Shown: one piece after another, positions 6,597 through 16,249 of the stretch
Position numbering within the stretch: position 1 is the first letter of the stretch
Layout: the number at the start of each line of letters is the position of its first letter
DNA from: Rhodococcus sp. Z13
GTDB taxonomy: Bacteria > Actinomycetota > Actinomycetes > Mycobacteriales > Mycobacteriaceae
Direction: 5' to 3'
Assembly (NCBI RefSeq): GCF_025837095.1
Contig: NZ_CP107551.1
Coordinates: 3,032,668 to 3,096,667 of the forward strand
Length of the DNA: 64,000 nucleotides
Program-made: the position numbers and the translations under genes
The notes under the pieces: generated by a model
Databases searched by the model: none
What the model was told of the DNA's origin: nothing
The model's input: only the letters and a program-made list of their open reading frames with translations

Positions 6597-8732
6597 TCAG
6601 ATGTCGAGGGTGTCGACGGTACGCTCCCCCCGCACCAGAGCCAGCACGTCGGCGCCGTACTGCTCGAGCTTCTTCGCCCCGATACCCGGGATCTTCACCA
6701 GCGCCCGATCGTCGCGCGGCTGCTGCTCGGCGATCGCGACGAGCGTGTTGTCGCTGAACACCACGTAGGCCGGGACCTTCATCTCCTTGGACCGCTCCCG
6801 GCGCCACTCCTTCAGCGCGACGAGCAGGTTCTCGTCCAGATTCGACGGGCAGCCCTCGCAGCGGCCGAGCATCGTCGCCGTGGTGCCGAGCAGCGGCTTG
6901 CCGCAGATCCGGCACTGCGGCCGCTTCTTCTTCGACGAGGCCGGCTCGGCGATCTTCGACGCCGGTGAACTGTCGGGAACGAGGCCGTGCAGGAACCGGG
7001 AGCGGCGCCGCGACCGGCGACCGCCCTGGGTGCGCGACAGCGCCCACGACAACTGCAGGTGCACCCGCGCGCGGGTGACCCCGACGTACAGCAACCGCCG
7101 CTCCTCCTCGACGCCCGCCTGGTCGGGCGGGGTCTCCTTGTCGCCGAGGACGTGGCTGATCGGCAGGGTGCCGTCGGTGAGCCCGACGAGGAACACCGCG
7201 TCCCATTCGAGGCCCTTCGCGGCGTGCAGCGACGCGAGGGTCACGCCCTGCACGGTCGGTGGCTGCCGGGCCTCGGCGCGGGCCGCTAGTTCGCGCAGCA
7301 GCATCTCGAGAGTGAGCTCGGGTTCGTGCTCGAGAAGTTCTTCGGTGAGCTGCACGAGCGCGACGAGCGACGCCCAGCGTTCCCGCGCCTGCGCACCGTC
7401 GGGTTCGGTGTCGCTCAGGCCGAGCGGCACGAGGGAGGCACGCACGAGCGAGAGCAGGTTGCTGCCGCGGTCGGCGTCCTCGGGCAGGTCGTCGCGGGCG
7501 GCGACCTGACGCAGCGCATTGACCGCCTGCCGCACCTCCGCACGCTGGAAGAAACCCTCGCCGCCGCGCACCTGATAGGGGATGCCGGCCTCGGTGAACG
7601 CCTGCTCGTAGACCTCCGACTGGGCGTTGATCCGGTACAGCACCGCGATCTCCGAGGCGGGCACGCCCTTGCCCATCAGCTTCGCGACCGCCTTCGCCAC
7701 GGCCTGCGCCTCGGCCGGTTCGTCGTCGAACTCCGCGAAGGTCGGCTCCGGGCCGGGCGGGCGCTGACCGACGAGCTCGAGCCGGGTGCCGGCGATACGG
7801 CCGCGGGCGGCGCCGATGACCCGGTTGGCGAGGTCGACCACCTGCGGGGTGGACCGGTAGTCGCGTTCGAGGCGCACCACCGTCGCGTCGGGGAACCGGC
7901 GGGAGAAGTCGAGCAGATACTTCGGGGAGGCTCCGGTGAACGAGTAGATGGTCTGGTTGGCGTCGCCGACCACCGTCAGGTCGTCGCGGTCGCCGAGCCA
8001 GGCGTCGAGCACCCGCTGCTGCAACGGCGTGACGTCCTGGTACTCGTCGACGACGAAGCAGCGGTAGCGGTCGCGGAACTCCTCCGCCACGGCCGCGTTG
8101 TCCTCGAGTGCGGCGGCGGTGTGCAGGAGCAGGTCGTCGAAGTCGAGGTACATGCCCTCGCCCGACCGGACCTTGAGCGTCTCGTAGGTCGAGTACACAC
8201 GGGCGACCCGTTCGGGATCGGCCGGGGGTGTGCGACGGGCGCGGGCCGCCGCGGCCGGATAGTCCTCGGGGGCGATGAGAGTGCCCTTCGCCCACTCGAT
8301 CTCCGAGAGCAGGTCGCGCACGGTGTCGGTGTCGGTGGCGAACCCGCAACGGTGGGCGGCCTGGGAGACCGCGGCGAACTTGCGGTCGAGGAGCTGCCAA
8401 GGGGTGTCGCCGACGACCTGCGGCCAGAAGTAGCGCAGCTGCCGCAGCGCCGCGGCGTGGAAGGTGCGGGCCTGCACCTGCGTGCCGTCGCCACCGATGC
8501 CGAGCTCACGGAGCCGGGACCGCATCTCCCCCGCCGCGCGGGCTGTGAAGGTGACGGCGAGGACCTGGCTCGCTTTGACGTGGCCGGTGGAGACGAGGTG
8601 GGCGATGCGGCGGGTGATGGTGCGGGTCTTGCCGGTGCCGGCTCCGGCGAGCACGCAGACCGGTCCGCGGGGGGCGAGTACCGCTGCCGCCTGTTCCGGA
8701 TCCAGACCGTCCACCACCGACTCCGCACACAT
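6597..8732 (-). CDS. uvrD2: UvrD2-type superfamily I DNA helicase with HRDC domain
   Basis: A protein of 711 residues from ATG 8732, chosen because GLDPEQ then starts eight residues in, as in mycobacterial UvrD2; upstream in-frame starts at 8744 and 8837 exist. Helicase motifs are present: Walker A AGAGTGKT, the DExx-box equivalent [18 protein letters not shown] and the [12 protein letters not shown] motif V. After the motor come four cysteines (CRICG and CEGC, the tetracysteine element) and an HRDC domain with [16 protein letters not shown]. UvrD2 is a 3'-5' helicase; in mycobacteria it is essential for viability. It is divergent from mycoredoxin, as in Rv3198c/Rv3198A. Confidence 0.95.
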   Translation of the reverse strand: MCAESVVDGLDPEQAAAVLAPRGPVCVLAGAGTGKTRTITRRIAHLVSTGHVKASQVLAVTFTARAAGEMRSRLRELGIGGDGTQVQARTFHAAALRQLRYFWPQVVGDTPWQLLDRKFAAVSQAAHRCGFATDTDTVRDLLSEIEWAKGTLIAPEDYPAAAARARRTPPADPERVARVYSTYETLKVRSGEGMYLDFDDLLLHTAAALEDNAAVAEEFRDRYRCFVVDEYQDVTPLQQRVLDAWLGDRDDLTVVGDANQTIYSFTGASPKYLLDFSRRFPDATVVRLERDYRSTPQVVDLANRVIGAARGRIAGTRLELVGQRPPGPEPTFAEFDDEPAEAQAVAKAVAKLMGKGVPASEIAVLYRINAQSEVYEQAFTEAGIPYQVRGGEGFFQRAEVRQAVNALRQVAARDDLPEDADRGSNLLSLVRASLVPLGLSDTEPDGAQARERWASLVALVQLTEELLEHEPELTLEMLLRELAARAEARQPPTVQGVTLASLHAAKGLEWDAVFLVGLTDGTLPISHVLGDKETPPDQAGVEEERRLLYVGVTRARVHLQLSWALSRTQGGRRSRRRSRFLHGLVPDSSPASKIAEPASSKKKRPQCRICGKPLLGTTATMLGRCEGCPSNLDENLLVALKEWRRERSKEMKVPAYVVFSDNTLVAIAEQQPRDDRALVKIPGIGAKKLEQYGADVLALVRGERTVDTLDI

Positions 8733-8854
8733 GGCCTCCATCATGACAGCGCCCACCGACAGCGCACCCCGCCCCCGCTCAGGGGGCGTGTGGCACCGGA
8801 CACAACCCGACCCGCGTACGGAACATCCGGAGGACATGTGATGTTCTCGGATGC

Positions 8855-9109
8855 ATGACGACCACCGATGCGCCCGCTCTGACCATGTACTCGACCGTCT
8901 GGTGCGGTTACTGCCGGCGACTGAAGAAGCAGCTCGACGAGAACGGCATCGCCTACACCGAGATCGACATCGAGGCCGATCCTGCGGCCGCGGAGTTCGT
9001 CGGCAGCGTCAACGGCGGCAACCACGTCGTACCCACGGTGAAGTACGCCGACGGCAGCACCGCCACCAACCCGTCGCTGGTCGAGGTCAAGCAGGCCCTC
9101 GGCCTGTAA
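8855..9109 (+). CDS. mrx1: Mycoredoxin-type glutaredoxin
   Basis: An 84-residue thioredoxin-fold protein with the active-site motif WCGYC at about residues 17-21 and the cis-proline segment VPTVKYADG. The CGYC-type motif and the locus next to uvrD2 identify it as the Rv3198A-type mycoredoxin, which reduces mycothiol mixed disulfides using mycothiol, the actinobacterial counterpart of glutathione. It is cytosolic, with no signal sequence. ATG 8855 is the first reasonable start; upstream spacing to uvrD2 is about 120 bp. A strong hairpin follows between it and nudC. Confidence 0.93.
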   Translation: MTTTDAPALTMYSTVWCGYCRRLKKQLDENGIAYTEIDIEADPAAAEFVGSVNGGNHVVPTVKYADGSTATNPSLVEVKQALGL

Positions 9110-9129
9110 CCCACGGAATCGTTCGTCCC

Positions 9130-9158
9130 GGGCCGGTCGCGCATCGCGCGGCCGGCCC
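9130..9158. terminator. Hairpin between convergent mrx1 and nudC
   Basis: GGGCCGGTCGCGC (9130-9142) pairs with GCGCGGCCGGCCC (9146-9158) through a 3-nt loop, with one T-G mismatch/wobble. It is followed by TGTCTCGTTC on the plus strand. The position between two convergent stops fits a bidirectional terminator. Confidence 0.75.
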
Positions 9159-9199
9159 TGTCTCGTTCAGGCCCGGCACCGGGCGGGCCTGCCTGTCGT

Positions 9200-10099
9200 T
9201 CAGCCCTTGGCCCAGCCCTCGAGCATGCCGCGGGCGATCGAGATGGAGCCGGGCAACAGCAGCGGGGCGTCCTCGGAGGACGCCCAGTCCCCCGTCGCCA
9301 GGGCCGCGCGCACCTCGTCGCGGGTGAACCAGCGTGCCTCGGTGATCTCGCCGTCGCGGAACTCGAGGGGCTGCTCGGGGTCGGCGATCGCGGCGAAGCC
9401 GAGCATCAGCGAGCGGGGGAAGGGCCACGGCTGGCTGCCGAGATAACGCACCTCGCGCACGTCCACGCCGACCTCCTCCCGGATCTCCCGCACCACACAG
9501 GATTCGAGCGACTCCCCGGCCTCGACGAAACCTGCGAGCACCGAGAACCGGCGTTCGGGCCACACCGGCTGGCGGGCGAGCAGCACCCGGTCGTGCCCGT
9601 CGTGCACGAGGCAGATGATCGCGGGATCGGTGCGGGGGAACTCCTCGTGGCCGGTGACGGTGCTGATCCGCGACCAGCCGGCCGTCGTGGGACGGGTAGG
9701 TGAGCCGTCGACCGCGCTGAACCCGGCGTTGTCGTGCCAGTTCAGCAGGGCGACGGCACTGACCATGAGATCGGCGTCGGCATCGTCGAGCCGGGGACCG
9801 ACCTTCCGCAGGTCGGCGACCTTCCCGGTCTGCGCGAGCACCCGCACCGCCCAGACGTGCCGACCGTCGCGGATACCGAGGAAGACCGCGCCGGGCACCG
9901 GTTCCGGACCGAGTTCGGAGGTGTCGCCGAAGACCAGGGCACCGTCGTCCACGCGGACCTGGTTGCGCCGGTCCACGCGCAGCAGCAGGGCGTCGGCCCA
10001 GCCGGCGCGCAAAGCCTCCTCGTCGGAGCGCAGATCCTCCGCCCGATCGACCACGGTGCGTGAGAGCAGCGGCGTACCCGCCAGTGAAAAACCGGTCAC
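9200..10099 (-). CDS. nudC: NADH/NAD+ diphosphatase (NADH pyrophosphatase), NudC type
   Basis: The 299-residue protein has the Nudix box GFVEAGESLESCVVREIREE followed by VGVDV and, just after it, SQPWPFPRSLM, the signature of NudC enzymes that split NADH and can decap NAD-capped RNA. The N-terminal domain is the NUDIX-like/NADPPase-N type. The zinc-ribbon region between the two domains lacks the usual four cysteines (it reads NAGFSAVDGSPTRP and GHEEFPRTDPAII), as I recall for mycobacterial homologues. It is 9 bp downstream of the K+ channel gene and probably cotranscribed with it, matching Rv3199c-Rv3200c. Confidence 0.92.
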   Translation of the reverse strand: MTGFSLAGTPLLSRTVVDRAEDLRSDEEALRAGWADALLLRVDRRNQVRVDDGALVFGDTSELGPEPVPGAVFLGIRDGRHVWAVRVLAQTGKVADLRKVGPRLDDADADLMVSAVALLNWHDNAGFSAVDGSPTRPTTAGWSRISTVTGHEEFPRTDPAIICLVHDGHDRVLLARQPVWPERRFSVLAGFVEAGESLESCVVREIREEVGVDVREVRYLGSQPWPFPRSLMLGFAAIADPEQPLEFRDGEITEARWFTRDEVRAALATGDWASSEDAPLLLPGSISIARGMLEGWAKG

Positions 10100-10108
10100 A
10101 CCGGAACC

Positions 10109-11197
10109 CTATCCACGCATGGCCCCCGGCGGCGAACCCACCAGGCGGATGTAGAGCAGTTTGTCGTCGGCCTCGAGCGCGTCGACCTCCGGGGAGCCGA
10201 TGCGCCACATGCGCCCGTCCCGGACCACGGCCAGGACGATGTCCTTGAGGTGGCGCGGCGAGCCGCCCACCTCGTGGGGTTCGACGTCTCGTTCGGCGAT
10301 GGCGAAACCGGCCTCGGGGGTGAGCAGGTCCTCGATCATCTCGACGACGTTGGGGGTGGTGGTGGCGATGCCCAGCAGGCGGCCGGCGGTCTCCGAGGAG
10401 ATCACCACGGAGTCGGCGCCCGACTGCCGCAGCAGGTGGGTGTTCTCCGACTCCCGGATCGCGGCGACGATCTTGGCCTTGGGGGCGATCTCACGGGCAC
10501 TGAGGGTCACGAGCACGGCGGTGTCGTCGCGGTTCGCGGCGACGATCACCGCGGCGGCGTGCTGGACGCCCGCGAGGCGCAGCACGTCGGATTTCGTCGC
10601 CGATCCCTGGACCGTCACCAGTCCCTGGCTCGCGGCCGACTCGAGGACGACCGGATCGGTATCGACCACGACGATGTCGGACGGGGCCACGCCGTCGCCG
10701 AGCATCGCGTCGACCGCGGTGCGGCCCTTGGTTCCGTAGCCGATGACGACGGTGTGATTACGCACGCGGCGCCTCCAACGCTGAATCTTGAATGCTTGCC
10801 GGGAGCTCTCGGTGAGAGCGGACAGGGTGGTACCGACCAGGACGATGAGGAAGAACAGCCGCAGCGGGGTGATCAGCAGGACGTTGACCAGCCGGGCCTG
10901 CGGTGTGATCGGGGTGATGTCGCCGTAGCCGGTGGTCGAGAGCGAGACGCTCGCGTAGTAGATGCAGTCCAGCAGCGACAGCGGGTTGTCCTGGGCGTCG
11001 CGGTAGCCGTCGCGGTCGAGGTAGACCACCAGCACCGCGGCCGCCAGCGCGACGAGTGCGTAGCCGATCCGGCGCGCGATCGCGATTCCCGGGCTCGTCA
11101 GCTCCTGCGGGACACGGAGCACACCGACCAGCGCGTAGTCCGGTCGCTCGGTGAGCTGATCGGAGCGGCTGAACCGCGCACGCAACCTCCCGGGCAT
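10109..11197 (-). CDS. Two-TM potassium channel with RCK (TrkA-N) domain
   Basis: This 362-residue protein has a first membrane helix at about 42-60, a pore helix and selectivity filter TTGYGD at 88-93, a second helix at about 104-128, and a cytoplasmic RCK domain with the nucleotide motif GYGTKG at about 153-158 followed by a TrkA-C-like end. The domain order is that of prokaryotic ligand-gated K+ channels such as MthK-type proteins, which assemble as tetramers and respond to cytosolic ligands. It corresponds to Rv3200c. ATG at 11197 is the longest start without overlap. The 127-bp region upstream is shared with the divergent DoxX gene. Confidence 0.92.
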   Translation of the reverse strand: MPGRLRARFSRSDQLTERPDYALVGVLRVPQELTSPGIAIARRIGYALVALAAAVLVVYLDRDGYRDAQDNPLSLLDCIYYASVSLSTTGYGDITPITPQARLVNVLLITPLRLFFLIVLVGTTLSALTESSRQAFKIQRWRRRVRNHTVVIGYGTKGRTAVDAMLGDGVAPSDIVVVDTDPVVLESAASQGLVTVQGSATKSDVLRLAGVQHAAAVIVAANRDDTAVLVTLSAREIAPKAKIVAAIRESENTHLLRQSGADSVVISSETAGRLLGIATTTPNVVEMIEDLLTPEAGFAIAERDVEPHEVGGSPRHLKDIVLAVVRDGRMWRIGSPEVDALEADDKLLYIRLVGSPPGAMRG

Positions 11198-11324
11198 CGC
11201 GGGTGTCCCACCTTCCTCGTGTCGGCCCGCGGCTGTGCGCCCGGCCCCCTTCGTCGTTGCGGTACCGCGTCTCTGTGCTCGATACCGGATCGCAGCCTAC
11301 GCGCCGCGCGCTACTGTGGCGCGC

Positions 11325-11711
11325 ATGTCCACGCAACCGGCTCGGCGGTCCGCGATCAGGCTCGCCGGTCTCCTGTTCGGGGTGGGGGTACTGCATTTCG
11401 TGCGGCCGGAGCCGTTCGACGGCATCGTCCCCCGCGCTCTGCCGGGCCGCGCCCGCACCTACACCTACGTCTCGGGCGTGGCGGAGATCGCAGTGGCCGG
11501 GGCGCTCGTGGCGCCCCGGACGCGGCGGTGGGGCGGCACGCTGGCCGCCGCGCTGTTCGTCGCGGTGTTCCCGGCGAACGTGCAGATGGCGGTGACCTGG
11601 CTGCGTAGCCCGAAGACCTCGCCCGCCGCGAAGGCGCTCGCCGTCGCGCGGTTGCCGCTGCAGATCCCCATGATCACGGAGGCCTGGAAGGTCCGCCGCC
11701 TCTCGCGGTGA
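11325..11711 (+). CDS. DoxX-like small membrane protein
   Basis: From ATG 11325 the product has 128 residues and about four hydrophobic helices (LAGLLFGVGVLHFV, TYVSGVAEIAVAGALVA, GGTLAAALFVAVFPANVQMA, LQIPMITEAW). The pattern, including the VSGVAEIAVAG and FPANVQM segments, matches small DoxX-family membrane proteins of actinomycetes. Some DoxX members join detoxification complexes with superoxide dismutase and thiosulfate sulfurtransferase; no such partners are here. It does not occur in the remembered mycobacterial order at this position. The upstream ATG-less extension to 11235 is probably not translated. Confidence 0.8.
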   Translation: MSTQPARRSAIRLAGLLFGVGVLHFVRPEPFDGIVPRALPGRARTYTYVSGVAEIAVAGALVAPRTRRWGGTLAAALFVAVFPANVQMAVTWLRSPKTSPAAKALAVARLPLQIPMITEAWKVRRLSR

Positions 11712-11766
11712 TTCCCGGCTGTGTTCCCCGGCGGGTTTCGTCCCGCCCGACGGGGTATGCACTCGT

Positions 11767-12849
11767 ATGGACAACGAGCCCGAACCGAGGACCGAGCCCG
11801 GACTGAAGGTCGTGGTGATCGGCGCGACCGGCAACGTCGGCACGGGTGTGGTCGGGGCACTGAGCCGTGAACCGGCCGTCGACGAGATCGTGGGTGTCGC
11901 GCGGCGGCCGACGAACTGGTCGTGTCCGAAGACATCGTTCACCACCGCCGACATCAGGAGCGACGACCTGCGCCCGATCGTCCGGGGTGCCGACGCGGTG
12001 ATCCATCTGGCGTGGCTGTTCCAGCCCACCCACCGACCCGAGGTGACCTGGTCGAACAACGTTCTAGGCGCGATCTCGGTGTTCGAGGCGGTGGCCGCCG
12101 AGGGCGTCCCGGCGCTGCTCTACTCCTCGTCGGTGGCTGCGTACTCGCCGGGCTCGTCGACGGAGCGGGTGACCGAGGAGTGGCCCACCCACGGCCGGCC
12201 CGGCGCGGCCTATCCGCGGGAGAAGTCCTATCTGGAGCGATATCTCGACGCCTTCGAACTGCGGAACCCCGAGACCCGGCTGGTGCGGATTCGGCCGTAC
12301 TTCATCTTCAAGCGCGAGTCGGCGACCTCGCAGCGACGGTTGTTCCTCGGCCCGTTCCTCCCCGGAAACCTGGTGCGCGGCGGGCTGCTCCCAGTGGTCC
12401 CACTGGTGAAGGATCTGCGCTTCCAGGTCCTGCACACCAGCGACGTCGCCGACGCCTTCGCCCGCGCCGTGGTCCGGCCGGTGCGGGGTGCGTTCAATCT
12501 CGCCACCGAACCGGCGGTGGACGGCGCGTATCTCGCCGACCTGTTCTCCGCCCGCGGGATCCCGATGCCGCGCACGGTACTGAGGGAGGCGGTGCGCGCG
12601 GCGTGGCGCACACACCTCGCTCCGGCCTCCCCCGGCCTGCTCGACACGGTGCTGTCACTGCCGTTGCTGGACTGCACCCGGGCGCGCACGGAACTCGGCT
12701 GGACCCCGCGGTATTCCCCGCAGGAAGCCCTCGGAGAGCTCCTGACCGGCCTGCAGGAGGGGGCCGGGATGCCCACCGCGCCCCTCGCCCCGGACTCCCT
12801 GCGACGCCGGATGCACGAGGTGGCCACCAGGGTGGGCCGCCGACCCTGA
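11767..12849 (+). CDS. NAD(P)-dependent epimerase/dehydratase (extended SDR)
   Basis: A 360-residue extended short-chain dehydrogenase/reductase. The Rossmann motif GATGNVGTG is at about residues 19-27, the strand LLYSSSVAAYS carries the catalytic Ser/Thr, and YPREK (YxxxK) supplies Tyr and Lys. The C-terminal substrate domain includes VLHTSDVADAFARAV and FNLATEP, usual in sugar-nucleotide or sterol-type SDRs. Substrate unknown. ATG 11767 is used; a few residues before the Rossmann strand (about 13) are polar. It is 55 bp after the DoxX gene on the same strand, possibly cotranscribed, and its stop lies 7 bp from the adnB stop on the other strand. Confidence 0.88.
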   Translation: MDNEPEPRTEPGLKVVVIGATGNVGTGVVGALSREPAVDEIVGVARRPTNWSCPKTSFTTADIRSDDLRPIVRGADAVIHLAWLFQPTHRPEVTWSNNVLGAISVFEAVAAEGVPALLYSSSVAAYSPGSSTERVTEEWPTHGRPGAAYPREKSYLERYLDAFELRNPETRLVRIRPYFIFKRESATSQRRLFLGPFLPGNLVRGGLLPVVPLVKDLRFQVLHTSDVADAFARAVVRPVRGAFNLATEPAVDGAYLADLFSARGIPMPRTVLREAVRAAWRTHLAPASPGLLDTVLSLPLLDCTRARTELGWTPRYSPQEALGELLTGLQEGAGMPTAPLAPDSLRRRMHEVATRVGRRP

Positions 12850-12856
12850 GCGGGGA

Positions 12857-15800
12857 TCAGTCCGGCACGGGCGGGGGATGCGGCCCGGGCAGTGGGTCGG
12901 TGCCCGCCTGGGCCACGAGCCGCTCCAGCGCGGCCGCGCCCGGCAGGTCCTCGGGCGAAACGGTGCGGCCGGTGCGTACGTAGTGGAACGCCGCCCGCAC
13001 CTTGTCCAGAGGAAGCTCGGCACGCCGCCCGGTGCGGCGTTCCTCCCGGGCGGCCATCAGCTGGGCCCACGCCAGCCGGTACGCCGCGAGCTGGATGCCC
13101 ACGGCCGCGAGTTTCTCCCCCTCCGGTTCGGCGCCGGTCTTCCAGTCGATCACCGTCCATCCACCGTCCGGGTCCTCGAAGACCGCGTCGATGCGACCGC
13201 GGATCACGGTGCCGCCCAGGGCCGTTTCGAACGGGACCTCCACCTCGACGGGATTGCGCGCCGCCCACGGCGACCGTAGGAAGGCCTCCTGCAGCCGGTC
13301 GAAGTGCGAGTCGTCGCCGTCCTCGTCGTCGGCGCCGGGCAGCTCGTCGAGGTCGAGCAACCGGGTCGCGCCGAAGCGTCGTTCGAGCCAGGCGTGGAAG
13401 GCGGTGCCGCGGCGGGCGAGCGGGTTGGGCCGGAACGGCAGCGGCCGACGCAGGCGCGCGGCGAGACCGTCCGGATCGGTGGCGAGGTCGACGAGCTGGC
13501 TCACCGACATCTGCGCCGGGAGCACCACCTCGGCGCTGCGTTCGGCGCGCTGCTCACGTTCGGCGAGCAACGCGTCGACGTCGGCGGCCCACTGGTCGGG
13601 GTCGTCCTCGTCGGATTCGGGTGGCGCCGGTTCGGGTTCGGCGAGCGCGGCGAGCACGAGCTCGGCGCCCCGCTCGACGTCGGCGCGGCGCGCACCGAGC
13701 GGGTCCCGCGGCCACAGCGCTTCGCGCGGCTCGGCGGCGAGGGGGTTCTCCTCTCCCTTCTCGGGCTCGGGTGCCCAGTGCTCGACAACCCCGAGTTCCG
13801 GCCGGGCCGTGACGAGTTCGTGCAGTTCCTCGAGGAAGAGTGAGGGTCCCTTCGGCTCGGAGCCGGTCTCGGCCCAGTGGTGCGCGGAGACGAACAGGGC
13901 GCGTTCGGTGCGGGTGAGGGCGACGTAGAACAAGCGGCGGTCCTCGTCGCGCCGACGCCGCTTGAGGGCGTCCTTGTGGGCGTCGATGGTCTTCTCGAGC
14001 ATCTTGCGGTCGAAGACGTCGGCGAGGTCGGGCACCGGCACCCCGTCGGTGGCGTCGGCGTCGTCGTCGGGCAGCACCCGGTCGCCGCGCAGGTGGGGCG
14101 GCAGTTCGCTCGCCGAACCGAGCCAGGTGGATCCGGCGGTGTTCGACGGGAACACGCCGGTCGCGACGTGCGGGACGGCGACGACCTCCCATTCGAGGCC
14201 CTTGGCGGAGTGCACGGTGAGTACCTGGACGCGTTCGGGGTCGACCTCCACCTCGCCGGGGGCCAGACCCTGCTCGATCTCCTCGGCGGCGGACAGATAG
14301 GCCAGCAGACCCGGCAGCGTCGCGTTGGTGCGTCCCGCGTAGTCGGCGACGACGTCGGCGAAGGCGTCGAGGTGTTCCCGGCCGGCGACACCGCGGCGGC
14401 TCCCCACCCGCGCCTCGGTCTCGATGCCGATGCCGAGCACCCGTTCGACCTCGGCGACGAGTTCGGTGAGGGGCTGGCCGAGCCTCTCGCGCAGGGACGA
14501 CAGTTCCCGGGCCAGCGCGACGATCCGCGCGTAGCCGAACTTCGAGTACCGGCCGGGATCACCGGGATCGGAGATCGCGTCGGCCAGGCCGGCCTGGTCG
14601 GCGTACTCGCCCGGCATCACCGAATCCAGCGCCTCCTCGAGCGCGTCGGGGTCGGTGACCGTCCCGGCGACGCCGTAGCGTCCGGCGATGGCCAGTTCCT
14701 GGGCGCGTTCCCACAGCGCCTTCAGGTCGGCGGCGCCGAGCTGCCAGCGGGCTCCGGTGAGCACCCGCACCGCTGCGCTTCCGGCCAGCGGGTCCGCTGC
14801 GAGCCTCAGCATCGCGACGACGTCGGCGACCTCGGGGGTGTGCAGCAGACCGCCGATGCCCACGACCTCGACGGGCAGGCCCCGGCCCCGCAGTTCCTCG
14901 GCGATGGGGGCGGCGTCGGCGTTGCGGCGCACGAGCACCGCCGCGGTGGGTGGCTTCCGGCCCTCGGCGCGGGCCGCGTCGTATTCGGCGGCGATGCGGT
15001 CGGCGACCCACCGACGTTCGGCCGCGACGTCGGTGTGCAGGGCCAGGCGGATGTCGCCGCCGGTCGCATCGGGGCGCGGGCGCAGCCGGCTGACCGGGAC
15101 ACCCCGATCGCGCAGCGGCTCCGACGACAGGTTGGCCAGTTCCAGGGCCTCCGGCGGGTTCCGCCAGCTGGTGAGCAGTTCGCGGCGTGGGGCGGGGCTG
15201 CCGTCGGGCAATGCGAAGTCGGTCGCGAAGCGGGGCAGGTTCGCAGCGGAGGCGCCGCGCCAGCCGTAGATGGACTGCATCGGGTCGCCCACCGCGGTGA
15301 CCGCCAGCCCGGGATCCTTACCGCCCCCGAACAGGGCGGCGAGCAGGATGCGCTGGGAGTGGCCGGTGTCCTGGTATTCGTCGAGCAGCACCGCCCGGAA
15401 TCGGGTGCGTTCGCCGGCCCCCACCTCGGGGTGGTCGCGGGCGACCCGCGCCGCGAACGACATCTGGCTGCCGAAGTCGAGGGCACCCTCGCGGCGCAGG
15501 GTCTCGGCGAGCCGTTCCACGAGGGGCAGCAACTGCAGGCGTTCGTACTGCGTCTCCAGGTAGCCGAGCAGGGTTTTCGACGGTCCGCCGCGCTGCCCCG
15601 GCCCGGCCGGCAGGGTGTGCACGAGCTTCTCGAGTTCGAGATGGGCGGTGCGCAGCAGGTCGGGTTCGACAAGATGTTCGGCGAGCTGACCGGACAGCGC
15701 GAGCACGGCCTCGGTGATCGAGGCGGGACTGCGGTCGGTGTCGAGGTCGTCGTCCCACGACGAGACGACGCGGTGCGCGACCTGCCACAGCTGCGTCTCG

Positions 15801-16249
15801 GACAGCAGGGTGGCCGAGGGTTCGATGGGCAGCAGCAGGCCGTGTTCGGCGAGCAGCCGACCGGCGTAGGCGTGGTAGGTGCTCACCTCGGGTTCGCTGC
15901 CGAGGATGCGGGCGCGCAGTTCGCCGGACGGGTCGAGGTCGCGGATCAGCGACGATCCGGCAAGCTTGGCGAGGCGGGCGCGGATGCGGGCTGTGAGCTG
16001 CTGCGCGGCCTTGCGGGTGAAGGTCAGGCCGAGGACCTCCTCGGGTTCGACGAGGCCGTTGGCGACGAGCCACACCACGCGGGAGGCCATGGTCTCGGTC
16101 TTGCCGGCCCCGGCGCCGGCGACGACGAGCATCGGTCCGAGGGGTGCCTCGATGACGGCCGCCTGCTCGTCGGTGGGCGGGAACTGGCCGAGTGCCTCGG
16201 CCAGACGGGCCGCGCTCACCCGTGGCGCGGTCGCACGTGGTGCGCTCAC
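12857..16249 (-). CDS. adnB: AdnB subunit of the AdnAB helicase-nuclease (Rv3201c-like)
   Basis: From the GTG at 16249 the protein has 1130 residues. It has a UvrD-like motor with Walker A VVAGAGAGKTETMAS, DEYQDTGHSQ, GWRGASAAN and motif V/VI segments (HSAKGLEWEVVAVPHV, LFYVALTR), and a C-terminal RecB-type nuclease with GRIDAVF, VIDWKTG and QLAAYRLAW carrying the PD-(D/E)xK acidic residues. AdnAB resects DNA double-strand breaks in mycobacteria in place of RecBCD/AddAB. The GTG start overlaps the adnA stop (GTGA), so the two are translationally coupled; GTG 16219 is an alternative start. Length is close to mycobacterial AdnB (about 1100). Confidence 0.95.
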   Translation of the reverse strand: MSAPRATAPRVSAARLAEALGQFPPTDEQAAVIEAPLGPMLVVAGAGAGKTETMASRVVWLVANGLVEPEEVLGLTFTRKAAQQLTARIRARLAKLAGSSLIRDLDPSGELRARILGSEPEVSTYHAYAGRLLAEHGLLLPIEPSATLLSETQLWQVAHRVVSSWDDDLDTDRSPASITEAVLALSGQLAEHLVEPDLLRTAHLELEKLVHTLPAGPGQRGGPSKTLLGYLETQYERLQLLPLVERLAETLRREGALDFGSQMSFAARVARDHPEVGAGERTRFRAVLLDEYQDTGHSQRILLAALFGGGKDPGLAVTAVGDPMQSIYGWRGASAANLPRFATDFALPDGSPAPRRELLTSWRNPPEALELANLSSEPLRDRGVPVSRLRPRPDATGGDIRLALHTDVAAERRWVADRIAAEYDAARAEGRKPPTAAVLVRRNADAAPIAEELRGRGLPVEVVGIGGLLHTPEVADVVAMLRLAADPLAGSAAVRVLTGARWQLGAADLKALWERAQELAIAGRYGVAGTVTDPDALEEALDSVMPGEYADQAGLADAISDPGDPGRYSKFGYARIVALARELSSLRERLGQPLTELVAEVERVLGIGIETEARVGSRRGVAGREHLDAFADVVADYAGRTNATLPGLLAYLSAAEEIEQGLAPGEVEVDPERVQVLTVHSAKGLEWEVVAVPHVATGVFPSNTAGSTWLGSASELPPHLRGDRVLPDDDADATDGVPVPDLADVFDRKMLEKTIDAHKDALKRRRRDEDRRLFYVALTRTERALFVSAHHWAETGSEPKGPSLFLEELHELVTARPELGVVEHWAPEPEKGEENPLAAEPREALWPRDPLGARRADVERGAELVLAALAEPEPAPPESDEDDPDQWAADVDALLAEREQRAERSAEVVLPAQMSVSQLVDLATDPDGLAARLRRPLPFRPNPLARRGTAFHAWLERRFGATRLLDLDELPGADDEDGDDSHFDRLQEAFLRSPWAARNPVEVEVPFETALGGTVIRGRIDAVFEDPDGGWTVIDWKTGAEPEGEKLAAVGIQLAAYRLAWAQLMAAREERRTGRRAELPLDKVRAAFHYVRTGRTVSPEDLPGAAALERLVAQAGTDPLPGPHPPPVPD

